In this document: piece by piece, positions 8,630 through 17,210 of the stretch
Position numbering within the stretch: the first letter of the stretch is position 1
Layout: every line of letters starts with the position of its first letter
NCBI GenBank assembly: GCA_050943315.1
Contig: JBMNOY010000014.1
Coordinates: forward strand, 1 to 39,732
DNA length: 39,732 nucleotides
Source of the DNA: JBDKUD01 sp050943315
GTDB lineage: Bacteria; Bacillota; Syntrophomonadia; Syntrophomonadales; Syntrophomonadaceae
Reading direction: 5' to 3'
Notes under the pieces: generated by a model
The model's input: the letters and a program-made list of their open reading frames with translations, nothing else
Databases searched by the model: none
Told to the model about the DNA's origin: nothing
Translations under genes and position numbers: made by a program

Positions 8630-8672
8630 TACCCGTCTGTAACCAGGGAAAATCAGTAGTGGGGGAATAAAA

Positions 8673-9671
8673 TTGCCGGCAATAGAAGCCCAGTGTTATG
8701 AAAAATTACCTGATAATAAAGTTCGATGCTATTTATGTCCGCACCAGTGCTTAATTAACGAAGGACGCCGAGGTGTCTGCCGGGTACGGGTAAATGAGGG
8801 AGGAGCCCTGTTTACTCAGAATTACGGAGAAGTAACTTCACTGGCTCTGGACCCCATTGAAAAGAAGCCCCTCTATCACTTTTACCCCGGCAGTTTGATA
8901 CTGTCGGCAGGAACCTTTGGCTGTAACTTGGCCTGCAGTTTTTGCCAGAACTATAGCATTGCCCACGGTCAACCGGAAACTACCCGGATAAGCCCGGAGG
9001 ATTTGGTTAAGCTGGCGGTCCAAACGCGTACTGAAGGATCGCTGGGAGTAGCCTTTACCTACAATGAGCCTTCCATTTGGTATGAGTACGTTTATCCAAC
9101 TGCCCGACAGCTCCGCGAGCAGGGGCTAAAGACCGTATTGGTGACCAACGGGTTCATTAGTCTGCAACCCTTTAAAAAACTAATACCCTTTGTTGATGCC
9201 ATGAATATTGATGTCAAAGCCTTTAATAATCAATTCTATCAAGGCTATTGCCGAGGGTCCCTGGACAAGGTGCAGGCTACCGTAGAGGAGGCCGCCGGAC
9301 AAGTTCATGTGGAGGTTACCAATCTGGTTATCCCCGGAGTAAACGATGACCCGGCTGAAATCAGGTCCCTGGCCAGGTGGCTGGCTGCTCTGGATAAAAC
9401 CATTCCCTTGCATTTAAGCCGGTATTATCCCGCTTACAAAATGCAGCTTCCCAGCACTCCGGTAGAAACTCTTTATAAGGTGCATGACATAGCCCGGGAG
9501 TATCTTGACTTTGTTTATATGGGTAATATTCCTGGAGAATCAAATAATACCCTGTGCCAGCAATGTGGCAATATTCTGGTAAAGAGACAAGGTTATCAGA
9601 TTGATACCAGCGGAATTAAAAATAAACGGTGTGCGGATTGTAGAGGGGAAATCGACTATATTATAATGTAG
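8673..9671 (+). CDS. Radical SAM enzyme of the AmmeMemoRadiSam set
   Basis: A 332-residue radical S-adenosylmethionine protein related to pyruvate-formate-lyase-activating enzymes. The cluster-binding CX3CX2C motif is CNLACSFC (C84, C88, C91). Before it is a cysteine group (C19, C22, C26, C36) that could bind metal, and the C terminus has two CxxC pairs (CQQC and CADC) like a zinc ribbon or auxiliary site. The LDPIEKKPLYHFYPG stretch is characteristic of this subfamily. The TTG start at 8673 follows GGGGGAA. Gene spacing of 43 bp and matching subfamilies suggest joint function with the upstream Memo-AMMECR1 fusion. It is less likely to activate NrdD, since nrdG has its own copy downstream. 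Confidence 0.9.
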   Translation: MPAIEAQCYEKLPDNKVRCYLCPHQCLINEGRRGVCRVRVNEGGALFTQNYGEVTSLALDPIEKKPLYHFYPGSLILSAGTFGCNLACSFCQNYSIAHGQPETTRISPEDLVKLAVQTRTEGSLGVAFTYNEPSIWYEYVYPTARQLREQGLKTVLVTNGFISLQPFKKLIPFVDAMNIDVKAFNNQFYQGYCRGSLDKVQATVEEAAGQVHVEVTNLVIPGVNDDPAEIRSLARWLAALDKTIPLHLSRYYPAYKMQLPSTPVETLYKVHDIAREYLDFVYMGNIPGESNNTLCQQCGNILVKRQGYQIDTSGIKNKRCADCRGEIDYIIM

Positions 9672-9702
9672 ACTACAAGAATTTAAGCGAATATTTGCAA
9701 AA

Positions 9703-9763
9703 GGGGAGAGTAATAACTCTCCCCATTTATATGAAAGCCGGTAGGAGTCATCCTCCTGCGGCT
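9703..9763 (+). terminator. Two successive hairpins after the radical SAM gene
   Basis: The first hairpin is a perfect 9-bp stem GGGGAGAGT / ACTCTCCCC (9703-9711 with 9716-9724) and a 4-base loop, followed by ATTTAT. The second has arms AGCCG...TAGGAG and CTCCT...CGGCT (9736-9763). Neither has a long T tract, so termination strength is uncertain, but the position between the radical SAM gene and the argC promoter fits a transcript end. Confidence 0.55.
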
Positions 9764-9828
9764 GTTCAACTTACTCTTATTATCTCCAAACATCTCAACA
9801 CTGATGCAAAATAACTGGAGATTATATA

Positions 9829-9861
9829 TTGTAATATTATACACCGAGACGTATAATTATA
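9829..9861 (+). promoter_or_regulatory. argC promoter with overlapping AT-rich dyad
   Basis: A -35-like TTGTAA (9829-9834) is spaced exactly 17 bases from a perfect TATAAT (9852-9857). The -10 lies inside the palindrome TATAATTATA (9852-9861). The core ATAATTAT is also found upstream of argB and argH, so this could be an ArgR/AhrC-type operator, although it does not contain the TGAAT half-site of the Bacillus consensus. Transcription would start near 9864, with a short leader before argC. Confidence 0.6.
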
Positions 9862-9895
9862 AACATCGCTTACTATATTATATGGAGGGCTGACA

Positions 9896-10933
9896 ATGTA
9901 CAAAGTCGGAATCATCGGTGATGGTTATACTGCAGCCGAGCTTATCAGAATTATGGCCGGGCATGATGAAATTCAACCGGTATGTATATTTTCTACGGAA
10001 AACATAGGTAAAAGAATAGATGAGGTATATCCTCACCTTACTGGATACAGTGATATAATATGTCAGGCAACTGATCTGAACCAGCTGAAACAAGACTGTG
10101 ATGCCGCATTCATGGCACTGCCCCATGGGCTTTCCGTTCCACTGGTGAAAGAATTAGCCGGGGCAGGAGTAAAGTGTGTAGACCTGGGAGCCGATTTTCG
10201 GCTGAAAGATGCCCAGATATATGAGAAATATTATGAGAAAGTTCACGAAGCACCGGAGATGCTGGCTGATGCGGTATATGGCCTGCCGGAGCTTTACCGT
10301 GAGCAGATAAAGGCAACCAGCATTGTAGCCAATCCCGGTTGCTTCCCCACCAGTGCCATATTACCTTTAGCACCGCTCTTAAGTGCCGGCCTTATAGAAA
10401 ACGAAGGTATTATTATAGATTCTAAATCCGGAGTCTCCGGGGCTGGTAAAGGATTAAAAGCAAGCAGCATGTTTTGTGAAGTCAACGAAGGGGTAAAGGC
10501 TTATGGAGTAGGAACCCACCGCCACGGTCCGGAGATAGCCCAGGAGCTGAGCCAGGCAGCTGGTAAAGAGGTTAAAATGATTTTTACTCCTCATCTTATT
10601 CCCATGAACCGGGGTATACTAACTACCAGTTACAGCCGCCTGGCACCGGGGGTAAAAGCGGCCAACATCAGAGAAGCCCTGGAAGATAAATATGCCGGCG
10701 AATACTTTATAAAAGTAATGCCTGATGGGGTAATGCCGCACACTAAATGGGTATATGGAAGTAATTTCTTGTATATTGGGGTTTATGCTGATGACGAAAC
10801 AGGTAATGTGATACTGGTTTCGGTTCTTGACAATCTCACCAAAGGAGCCTCCGGGCAGGCTATCCAGAATCTTAACCTTATGCTGGGGATAGAGGAAGGT
10901 AAAGGCCTGAGATTCGCGGGGGTACATCCGTAG
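9896..10933 (+). CDS. argC: N-acetyl-gamma-glutamyl-phosphate reductase
   Basis: Third step of arginine synthesis: NADPH-dependent reduction of N-acetylglutamyl phosphate to the semialdehyde. The 345-residue protein has an N-terminal nucleotide-binding stretch (KVGIIGDGYTAAELIR) and the catalytic cysteine in VANPGCFPTSAI (C149), plus THRHGPEI and FTPHLIPMNRGI near 205-240. The nucleotide loop lacks the more usual GATGYTGAE wording, having GDGYTAAE, but keeps the spacing. GGAGGG precedes the ATG. It opens the arg cluster and is separated from argJ by a 205-bp repeat-containing spacer. Confidence 0.96.
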   Translation: MYKVGIIGDGYTAAELIRIMAGHDEIQPVCIFSTENIGKRIDEVYPHLTGYSDIICQATDLNQLKQDCDAAFMALPHGLSVPLVKELAGAGVKCVDLGADFRLKDAQIYEKYYEKVHEAPEMLADAVYGLPELYREQIKATSIVANPGCFPTSAILPLAPLLSAGLIENEGIIIDSKSGVSGAGKGLKASSMFCEVNEGVKAYGVGTHRHGPEIAQELSQAAGKEVKMIFTPHLIPMNRGILTTSYSRLAPGVKAANIREALEDKYAGEYFIKVMPDGVMPHTKWVYGSNFLYIGVYADDETGNVILVSVLDNLTKGASGQAIQNLNLMLGIEEGKGLRFAGVHP

Positions 10934-10973
10934 GATTCAACACCGGTTAAAGGCGAAAGAAGTCATTAATTGA

Positions 10974-11048
10974 ACACAGATGGACACAGATTTTTTGGGG
11001 ATTGACACAGATTTATTATTTTTAATTCAACGCGGAAGGACGCGGATT
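10974..11048. repeat. 10-bp-phased degenerate repeats between argC and argJ
   Basis: Copies of ACACAGAT at 10974, 10984 and 11005 and of ACGCGGA at 11030 and 11040; the two adjacent pairs are exactly 10 bases apart. These are the same words as in the ecfA2-ecfT and argF-argG spacers. The rest of the 211-bp spacer shows no gene. Confidence 0.6.
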
Positions 11049-11144
11049 CTAACTAAAATTTTTCTCAAGTTTACCACTGATATTGTGTCTTAGCGGCAGG
11101 TTAATCGGTTAAAAGATATGAAGTATTAATGGGGGAGAATGGTA

Positions 11145-12350
11145 ATGAAAGTGATAGAAGGATCAATAACTGCTCCGCGGGGCTTTCTGGCCCAGGGAGT
11201 GTGTGCGGAACTAAAGAAGAAGGATAAAAAAGATGTAGCCATAATATATTCCCAGAAAAAATGCCAGGCGGCTGCCGTTTATACTACCAATAAGGTGCGG
11301 GCCTCCTGTATAGACCTTAATCAAGCCCATCTATGCAATGGGGAAGCTCAGGCTATAGTAGTAAACAGCGGCAATGCCAATGCCTGTACCGGGGAAAAAG
11401 GTCGTGCCGATACCATGTATATGGCGAAATTAACCGCCGATTTATTGGATATATCCATGGAGGATGTACTGGTAGCTTCAACTGGAGTAATTGGGGTGTA
11501 TATGCCTATGGATAAGGTCGAAAGGGGCATAAGAGAGGCGGCGGCTTCCTTATCAGTTGACGGTGCCTCTAATGTAGCCCAGGCCATTATGACTACTGAT
11601 CTTATCAGCAAAGAAATTGCCGTGGAGATAGAAATTCAGGATAAAAAAGTACATATTGGGGCGATAGCCAAGGGGTCAGGCATGATACATCCCAATATGG
11701 CGACCATGTTAAGCTTTATCACAACAGATGCTGCCATAAGCAGCAAATGTTTACAAACCATGTTGAAAGCTTCAGCTGACCTGTCTTATAACATGATCAG
11801 TGTGGACCGGGACACATCCACTAATGATATCGCCATCATACTGGCTAATGGAGAAGCCGGGAATCCGGTTATCGATGATATAGACTCACCAGATTATAAA
11901 CTGTTCAAGGAAGCCCTGGACTATGTGAATATCAGCCTGGCGAAAAAGATAGCCCGGGATGGGGAAGGGGCTACCCGGATGATTGAAGTCCAGGTTATTA
12001 ATGCTCCTGACGAGCATACGGCACGGGTAATTGCCCGCTCGGTAACCAGTTCTAATCTGACCAAGGCGGCAGTTTTCGGAGAAGATGCCAACTGGGGAAG
12101 GATACTGGCGGCAGCCGGTTATTCCGGGGCTGATTTCGACCCTGACCGGGTAGATGTATATTTGGGAACCGAAAAAATGGCCGAAAACGGTATGGGGCTG
12201 CTTTTTGATGAAGAGAAAGCGCGAACTGAATTAAAGCGGGATACCGTAAAAATAATCATAGATCTGAAATCTGGTGACTGCCAGGCCACTGCCTGGGGAT
12301 GTGATTTATCCTATGAATATGTGCGTATTAATGCCGCGTACCGGACTTAG
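11145..12350 (+). CDS. argJ: Bifunctional ornithine acetyltransferase/N-acetylglutamate synthase
   Basis: Transfers acetyl from N-acetylornithine to glutamate, recycling the acetyl group; bifunctional forms also use acetyl-CoA. The 401-residue precursor carries the autocleavage site: the threonine nucleophile is in GMIHPNMATMLSF (T187 from the chosen start), where it splits into alpha and beta chains. Other family marks are VNSGNANACTG (near 75) and EDANWGRI. I start at ATG 11145; the in-frame ATG at 11139 abuts the GGGGGAG site with no spacing. Whether this enzyme is mono- or bifunctional cannot be read from sequence; no separate argA was seen. Confidence 0.95.
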   Translation: MKVIEGSITAPRGFLAQGVCAELKKKDKKDVAIIYSQKKCQAAAVYTTNKVRASCIDLNQAHLCNGEAQAIVVNSGNANACTGEKGRADTMYMAKLTADLLDISMEDVLVASTGVIGVYMPMDKVERGIREAAASLSVDGASNVAQAIMTTDLISKEIAVEIEIQDKKVHIGAIAKGSGMIHPNMATMLSFITTDAAISSKCLQTMLKASADLSYNMISVDRDTSTNDIAIILANGEAGNPVIDDIDSPDYKLFKEALDYVNISLAKKIARDGEGATRMIEVQVINAPDEHTARVIARSVTSSNLTKAAVFGEDANWGRILAAAGYSGADFDPDRVDVYLGTEKMAENGMGLLFDEEKARTELKRDTVKIIIDLKSGDCQATAWGCDLSYEYVRINAAYRT

Positions 12351-12351
12351 A

Positions 12352-12397
12352 TTGACAACCGGCTTATAGTAACTGTATACCGCTGATAAATAATTAT
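12352..12397 (+). promoter_or_regulatory. Possible internal promoter and AT-rich dyad before argB
   Basis: TTGACA (12352-12357) directly after the argJ stop is followed after 18 bases by TATACC (12376-12381), a suboptimal pair. The word ATAATTAT (12390-12397) lies just downstream, matching the argC and argH upstream regions. The elements could give separate control of argB-argD-argF. Confidence 0.4.
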
Positions 12398-12421
12398 ACT
12401 GGAATTACGGAGGGGGAAATA

Positions 12422-13285
12422 ATGTTAACCTCAGCAATGGAGAAAGCTGAAATATTGGTTGAGGCTTTGCCTTACATAAAACAGTTTTATGGCAAACGGG
12501 TGGTCATAAAATATGGCGGGGCGGCCATGACTGATTGCGAATTAAAGCAGAAGGTAATGCAAGACATTGTATTAATGAAGTTTGTTGGCATGCACCCCAT
12601 CATTGTCCATGGGGGCGGCCCGGAGATAAACACCATGTTGGACCGGGTAGGCATTCAAACCAGGTTTGTTAACGGCCTGCGGGTGACTGACCGGGAAACC
12701 ATGGAAATAGTAGAAATGGTTTTGGGAGGAAAGGTTAATAAGGAAATCGTGGTGGGTATTAATGCCAGCGGCGGCAAGGCCATCGGCATTTCAGGAAAAG
12801 ACGGCAATCTGATTCAGGCCCGTCCGGTGGACAGTACCGGTATTATGGGTTTTACCGGGGAAGTCACCGCAGTTAATCCTCAAATCATCGAAACAGTCAT
12901 AGAAAACGGCTACATACCGGTAATATCGCCCATTGGTACGGACTCTGAGCATGAAACCTATAATATAAATGCGGATCTGGTAGCGGCAGCCATTGCGGTA
13001 GCCATTAAAGCGGATAAATTGGTTTTACTGACTGATGTACCTGGTCTTTTGAAAGATCCAAAGGATAATGAAACACTAATCTCGGTACTGAAAGTCAGCG
13101 AAGTACCTGGTTTAATTGCCGATGGTATTATTGCCGGAGGAATGATTCCTAAAGTACAGTGTTGTGTCGAAGCGGTTACCGGGGGAGTGGGACGGACGCA
13201 TATAGTAGATGGCCGTCAGCCGCATTCGATGCTTTTGGAAATATTTACTGACCGGGGTATTGGGACTATGGTAGTGGACCAGTAA
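12422..13285 (+). CDS. argB: Acetylglutamate kinase
   Basis: Phosphorylates N-acetylglutamate, the second arginine step and often the feedback-controlled one. The 287-residue protein has the kinase motifs VIKYGGAAM (near 28), VHGGGPEIN (near 61, substrate binding) and DVPGLL (near 205). The N-terminal extension AMEKAEILVEALPYIKQFYGK before the first strand resembles the helix found in hexameric, arginine-sensitive enzymes, so feedback inhibition is plausible. GGAGGGGG precedes the ATG. Confidence 0.96.
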   Translation: MLTSAMEKAEILVEALPYIKQFYGKRVVIKYGGAAMTDCELKQKVMQDIVLMKFVGMHPIIVHGGGPEINTMLDRVGIQTRFVNGLRVTDRETMEIVEMVLGGKVNKEIVVGINASGGKAIGISGKDGNLIQARPVDSTGIMGFTGEVTAVNPQIIETVIENGYIPVISPIGTDSEHETYNINADLVAAAIAVAIKADKLVLLTDVPGLLKDPKDNETLISVLKVSEVPGLIADGIIAGGMIPKVQCCVEAVTGGVGRTHIVDGRQPHSMLLEIFTDRGIGTMVVDQ

Positions 13286-13353
13286 AGAGCTCTGCTTTGC
13301 TGATTAACTTCTTAGGATTTACCCTGGATGGGCAGATGGAAGGAGTTTTTAAA

Positions 13354-14541
13354 TTGACTAATAAGGATATAATGGTAAAAGGTCAGCAGTTTGTTATGAA
13401 TACTTACGCACGTTTCCCCATTGCCCTGATAAAAGGCAAAGGTTCCTATGTCTGGGATGCCAATGGTAAACAGTATCTGGATTTTTTAGCCGGAATAGCG
13501 GTATGTGACCTGGGGCATTGCAATGAAGAACTTAACCAGGTACTTAAGGAGCAGGCCCAGAATCTGTGGCATGTTTCAAATCTCTACTGGATCAAACCCC
13601 AGGTAGAACTAGCCGAAAAGCTGGTTACGGCTTCCGGTTTGGATAAAGCCTTTTTCTGCAACAGCGGAGCAGAAGCCAATGAGGCCGGAATTAAGCTGGC
13701 CCGCAAATATTTTTATCGTCAGAAAGAAAATAATAAAAACCATATAATTGTTTTTAAAGAATCATTCCATGGCCGCACCCTGGCGACGGTTACGGCTACC
13801 GGTCAACCCAAATACCAGACCGGATTTGCACCTTTGCCGGCTGGTTTTGTCTATGCCGAGTATAATAATCTGGCTTCCGTAGCAGCGGCTATCAATGAAA
13901 ACACCTGTGCTATCATGCTGGAACCCATTCAGGGTGAAGGGGGTATACATCCCGCCCAGATCGATTTCCTGCGCGGACTTAGAAAACTTTGCGATGAGCA
14001 CAACCTCCTGCTGATATTTGATGAGGTTCAGTGTGGAATGGGCAGAACGGGTAAGCTTTTTGCTTTCCAGAATTACGGAGTTGCCCCTGATATATTGACT
14101 TTAGCCAAAGCACTGGGGGGAGGCTTCCCAATTGGGGCTATGCTGGCCAATAAAAAGGCCGCAGCTGGTTTTGAGCCCGGCGATCATGCTTCAACTTTTG
14201 GGGGTAATCCATTGGCTACCGCGGTAGCCAATAAGGTAGTTGATATTATGATGCAGAAGGAATTCTTGACCCAGGTTAACGAGATAGGCGATTACCTGCT
14301 AGAATCGCTTTCGAAAATCGCCGATGAACGGATAGTTGCCATCCGTGGCAAAGGCTTGATGCTGGGAATGGAATTCAATACTGATATCAAAGACCTGATT
14401 GCCCTATGTATGGATAAGGGGCTCTTGCTTATCGGTGCTGGTGCCCGGGTGGTACGGTTCGTTCCCCCGCTGACAATAACCCGCCAGGAAATAAATAAGG
14501 CCATGGCTATTCTTAAAGAAGCACTAAAAGAATGGAAGTAA
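13354..14541 (+). CDS. argD: Acetylornithine aminotransferase
   Basis: PLP-dependent class III aminotransferase converting N-acetylglutamate semialdehyde to N-acetylornithine. Visible family features are FLAGIAVCDLGHCN (near 35), FFCNSGAEANEAGIKLARKY (near 90), the aspartate in IFDEVQCGMGRTG (near 220) and the PLP lysine in TLAKALGGGFPIGA (near 250). I chose the TTG at 13354 with AAGGAG 8 bases upstream, giving 395 residues, the usual family length; the frame extends upstream to 13297 with non-homologous sequence. Some members also use succinyl-diaminopimelate, so a lysine role is possible. Confidence 0.94.
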   Translation: MTNKDIMVKGQQFVMNTYARFPIALIKGKGSYVWDANGKQYLDFLAGIAVCDLGHCNEELNQVLKEQAQNLWHVSNLYWIKPQVELAEKLVTASGLDKAFFCNSGAEANEAGIKLARKYFYRQKENNKNHIIVFKESFHGRTLATVTATGQPKYQTGFAPLPAGFVYAEYNNLASVAAAINENTCAIMLEPIQGEGGIHPAQIDFLRGLRKLCDEHNLLLIFDEVQCGMGRTGKLFAFQNYGVAPDILTLAKALGGGFPIGAMLANKKAAAGFEPGDHASTFGGNPLATAVANKVVDIMMQKEFLTQVNEIGDYLLESLSKIADERIVAIRGKGLMLGMEFNTDIKDLIALCMDKGLLLIGAGARVVRFVPPLTITRQEINKAMAILKEALKEWK

Positions 14542-14566
14542 AAAACTAAAGAATGGGAGTGGAGCT

Positions 14567-15511
14567 ATGGATTTTTCGATTAGTGATATGTTGAGAGGGA
14601 GAGACTTTATTTCACTTCACGATTTTACCGTGGAGGAAGTGGCTTATATCCTGGAGGTGGGAGCCCAGATAAAAAAAATGCAGAAGCAAGGTATAGCTCA
14701 CCCCTATCTGGCCGGCAAGACTCTGGGCATGATTTTTCAAAAGTCCTCTACGCGTACCAGAGTAGCCTTTGAGGTAGGTATGTATCAACTGGGTGGTCAC
14801 GCCCTGTTCTTAAGCCCCCGGGACATTCAGCTGGGCCGGGGTGAGAGCGTAAAAGATACGGCTCTGGTATTGGATAGGATGCTGGACGGGATTATGATTA
14901 GAACCTTTGATCATGAAGAAGTACTGGAATTGGCCCACTGGGCTTCCATTCCTATCATAAACGGGTTAACCGATTTGCTGCATCCCACTCAAATAATTGG
15001 GGATTTAATGACTATCAAGGAACACAAGGGGGAAGTAAAAGGACTTAAGTGCGCTTTTATCGGCGATGGTAATAATGTAGCCCATTCCCTGCTGTTTGGC
15101 GGGGCCAAGACGGGTATGGATGTAGTAATAGCCTGTCCGGCCGGTTATGAACCCGACCCGAAGATCCTGCAAATGGCCCAGGATGACGCCCGGGCTACTG
15201 GTGCCAAACTATGGGTGGTGGAAGATCCGGCTGAGGCAGCTGCTGGTGCTGATGTAATCTACACCGATGTTTGGGCCAGCATGGGGCAGGAACACGAAGC
15301 TGCCGAGAAGGAAAAGAAATTCTTGCGTTATCAGGTAAACCGCCAACTCCTGAGCCTGGCGCATAAAGATGCCATTGTTCTGCACTGCCTGCCTGCTAAA
15401 CGAGGCAAGGAAATAACTGATGAAGTCATGGACGGGCCGCAATCAGTAGTATTTGACGAGGCGGAAAACCGTCTCCATGCGCACAAAGCGATAATGGCCG
15501 TGGTGATGTAG
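14567..15511 (+). CDS. argF: Ornithine carbamoyltransferase
   Basis: Forms citrulline from ornithine and carbamoyl phosphate. The 314-residue protein has the carbamoyl phosphate loop SSTRTR (60-65), the HPTQIIGDLMTI motif (near 140) and the catalytic HCLPAKRG (from 273). The ATG at 14567 has a GGAGTGGAG site. No carA or carB is in the window, so carbamoyl phosphate must be supplied from elsewhere. A catabolic role cannot be excluded, but the neighbours argue for biosynthesis. Confidence 0.96.
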   Translation: MDFSISDMLRGRDFISLHDFTVEEVAYILEVGAQIKKMQKQGIAHPYLAGKTLGMIFQKSSTRTRVAFEVGMYQLGGHALFLSPRDIQLGRGESVKDTALVLDRMLDGIMIRTFDHEEVLELAHWASIPIINGLTDLLHPTQIIGDLMTIKEHKGEVKGLKCAFIGDGNNVAHSLLFGGAKTGMDVVIACPAGYEPDPKILQMAQDDARATGAKLWVVEDPAEAAAGADVIYTDVWASMGQEHEAAEKEKKFLRYQVNRQLLSLAHKDAIVLHCLPAKRGKEITDEVMDGPQSVVFDEAENRLHAHKAIMAVVM

Positions 15512-15520
15512 GAGTTAATG

Positions 15521-15663
15521 GACGCAGACTGACGCAGACCTATATGACTTACGCGGACAATAATAAGATATAATAATGGATATTGATTAGGCGAAGTAAA
15601 AAATTCCTGAGGACGGTTTAAATAAAGTCAGCGAGAGTCATATAAGTCTGCGTAGTCTGTGTC
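15521..15663. repeat. Hairpin-forming repeat element between argF and argG
   Basis: The left arm (15521-15549) contains two tandem 10-base copies beginning GACGCAGAC and ends TATATGACT. The right arm (15636-15663) is an imperfect inverted copy of the left arm with two mismatches and a one-base indel over about 29 bases. The roughly 86 bases between the arms are AT-rich and contain TATAAT at 15569. The shared words with the spacers at 3.6 and 11.0 kb suggest a dispersed intergenic repeat family, here in an inverted, MITE-like arrangement. No transposase is associated. Confidence 0.6.
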
Positions 15664-15695
15664 TATTCAGGAAATTGGATTGGAGGAAGTATTGG

Positions 15696-16898
15696 ATGGA
15701 GAAAGTAGTACTGGCATATTCAGGGGGATTAGATACTTCTATTATTATTCCCTGGTTAAAAGAGAACTATGGCTATGAAGTAATAGCCTTCTGTGCCAAT
15801 CTGGGTCAAGGGGAAGAATTGGACCCGGTAGAAGCCAAAGCTATTAAATCAGGAGCAGCCAAGGTCTATATTGAGGATTTAACCGAAGAGTTCATAACTG
15901 ATTATATCTATCCCACTTTAAAAGCCGGGGCGATTTACGAGAAGAAATATCTGCTGGGAACATCTTTTGCCCGGCCTTTAATAGCCAAAAAGATGGTTGA
16001 AATAGCCGAAAAGGAAGGGGCAAAAGCCATTTGCCACGGAGCCACCGGCAAAGGTAATGACCAGGTGCGTTTTGAACTGGGAATAAAAGCCCTTAATCCC
16101 GATCTTAAGATAATTGCTCCCTGGCGGGAATGGAATATCAGATCCCGGGAAGAAGCAATTGATTATGCTCTGGCTCATAATATAGAGGTGCCGGTGACCA
16201 AGGAAAAAATCTACAGTCAGGACCGCAACATATGGCACATTTCCCACGAAGGCGGGGACCTGGAGGATCCCTGGAATGAAGCCCAGGACAATATGCTGGT
16301 TTTAACGGTACCGCCTCAGCAGGCACCGGATCAACCGGCTTACGTGGAAATAGGCTTTGAACAGGGTAATCCGGTATCCATAAATGGGCAGAATATGGGG
16401 CCGGTAGAACTCTTAACCGAGCTTAACCGCATCGGCGGTGCCAATGGCGTAGGTATCGTAAGTATGGTGGAAAACCGGCTGGTAGGCATGAAATCCCGGG
16501 GAGTATATGAAACCCCAGGAGGTACCATTCTCTACCGAGCCCATGAGGAACTGGAACGGTTGACCCTGGACCGGCGTACCCTGCAGTTTAAAGAACAGCT
16601 GGCGATAAAATATGCGGAGTTGGTCTATGATGGCAACTGGTTCACCAAACTTAGATATGCCATGGACGCTTTTGTGGAAGAAACTCAGAAAACCGTAACC
16701 GGAACGGTCAGGGTAAAACTTTATAAAGGCAGCTGCGAAGCGGTGGCTTCACAATCACCATATTCACTGTATAACGAAAGCATAGCTACCTTTGGTGCTG
16801 ATGATATATACAGCCATAAAGATGCGGAAGGTTTTATTAATCTCTTTGGCCTGCCCCTGAAGGTACAGGCATTACTAGACCGGCAGACCAGGAAATAA
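15696..16898 (+). CDS. argG: Argininosuccinate synthase
   Basis: ATP-dependent ligation of citrulline and aspartate to argininosuccinate. The 400-residue product begins EKVVLAYSGGLDTS with the PP-loop at residues 9-15, and shows FCANLGQGEE, CHGATGKGNDQVRFE and the SRGVYETPGGTIL block. I use the ATG at 15696, preceded by TGGAGGA, rather than the in-frame TTG at 15675 which has no site. A strong terminator follows, so the arg transcript ends here and argH is expressed separately. Confidence 0.97.
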   Translation: MEKVVLAYSGGLDTSIIIPWLKENYGYEVIAFCANLGQGEELDPVEAKAIKSGAAKVYIEDLTEEFITDYIYPTLKAGAIYEKKYLLGTSFARPLIAKKMVEIAEKEGAKAICHGATGKGNDQVRFELGIKALNPDLKIIAPWREWNIRSREEAIDYALAHNIEVPVTKEKIYSQDRNIWHISHEGGDLEDPWNEAQDNMLVLTVPPQQAPDQPAYVEIGFEQGNPVSINGQNMGPVELLTELNRIGGANGVGIVSMVENRLVGMKSRGVYETPGGTILYRAHEELERLTLDRRTLQFKEQLAIKYAELVYDGNWFTKLRYAMDAFVEETQKTVTGTVRVKLYKGSCEAVASQSPYSLYNESIATFGADDIYSHKDAEGFINLFGLPLKVQALLDRQTRK

Positions 16899-16968
16899 AT
16901 CCTGGGATTAAAATCTTAAGTCTGATGGAGCAATTATAAGTGAGAACTAAATCGAGCCCTGTATCTTA

Positions 16969-17006
16969 ACCAGAATAGGCTGTTTTGCCTATCCTGGTCT
17001 TTTTTT
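16969..17006 (+). terminator. Intrinsic terminator after argG
   Basis: 12-bp stem ACCAGAATAGGC / GCCTATCCTGGT (16969-16980 with 16987-16998; one G-U pair) with a 6-base loop and a run of seven T residues. It separates the arg transcript from the nrdD promoter. Confidence 0.93.
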
Positions 17007-17098
17007 GCCAATAACTGAAAGTAATCGAAATTTGGCAATAACAATCAAAATAATAGTAGTATTGGAGAACAAACGGCCCGAAGCAAACAAAATCGTAT

Positions 17099-17179
17099 TT
17101 GAATAAAGACCAACAAAGGCATATAATAATGAACTACAATACATAGTATTAAATTTATTAGAAACACAATATATTGTGG
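17099..17179 (+). promoter_or_regulatory. nrdD promoter with two NrdR-box-like dyads
   Basis: Promoter: TTGAAT (17099-17104), 17-base spacer, perfect TATAAT (17122-17127), start near 17134. Two dyads follow. Box 1 (17134-17149) contains CAATACATAG; box 2 (17164-17179) is ACACAATATATTGTGG, an almost perfect palindrome. Both match the NrdR consensus ACACWATATATWGTGT, box 2 very closely. Their centres are 30 bases apart, close to three helical turns, as is typical of paired NrdR sites. Their position on and after the start site predicts repression of nrdDG when dATP is plentiful. Confidence 0.8.
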
Positions 17180-17210
17180 TTTGCGGACATGCTTCAAGGG
17201 AGGTTAAAGG

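Noticed and set aside
9232..9671. Radical SAM gene as an activator of the nrdD gene
   Set aside because: A dedicated nrdG overlaps nrdD; this radical SAM protein has the subfamily sequence and neighbour of the Memo/AMMECR1 set.
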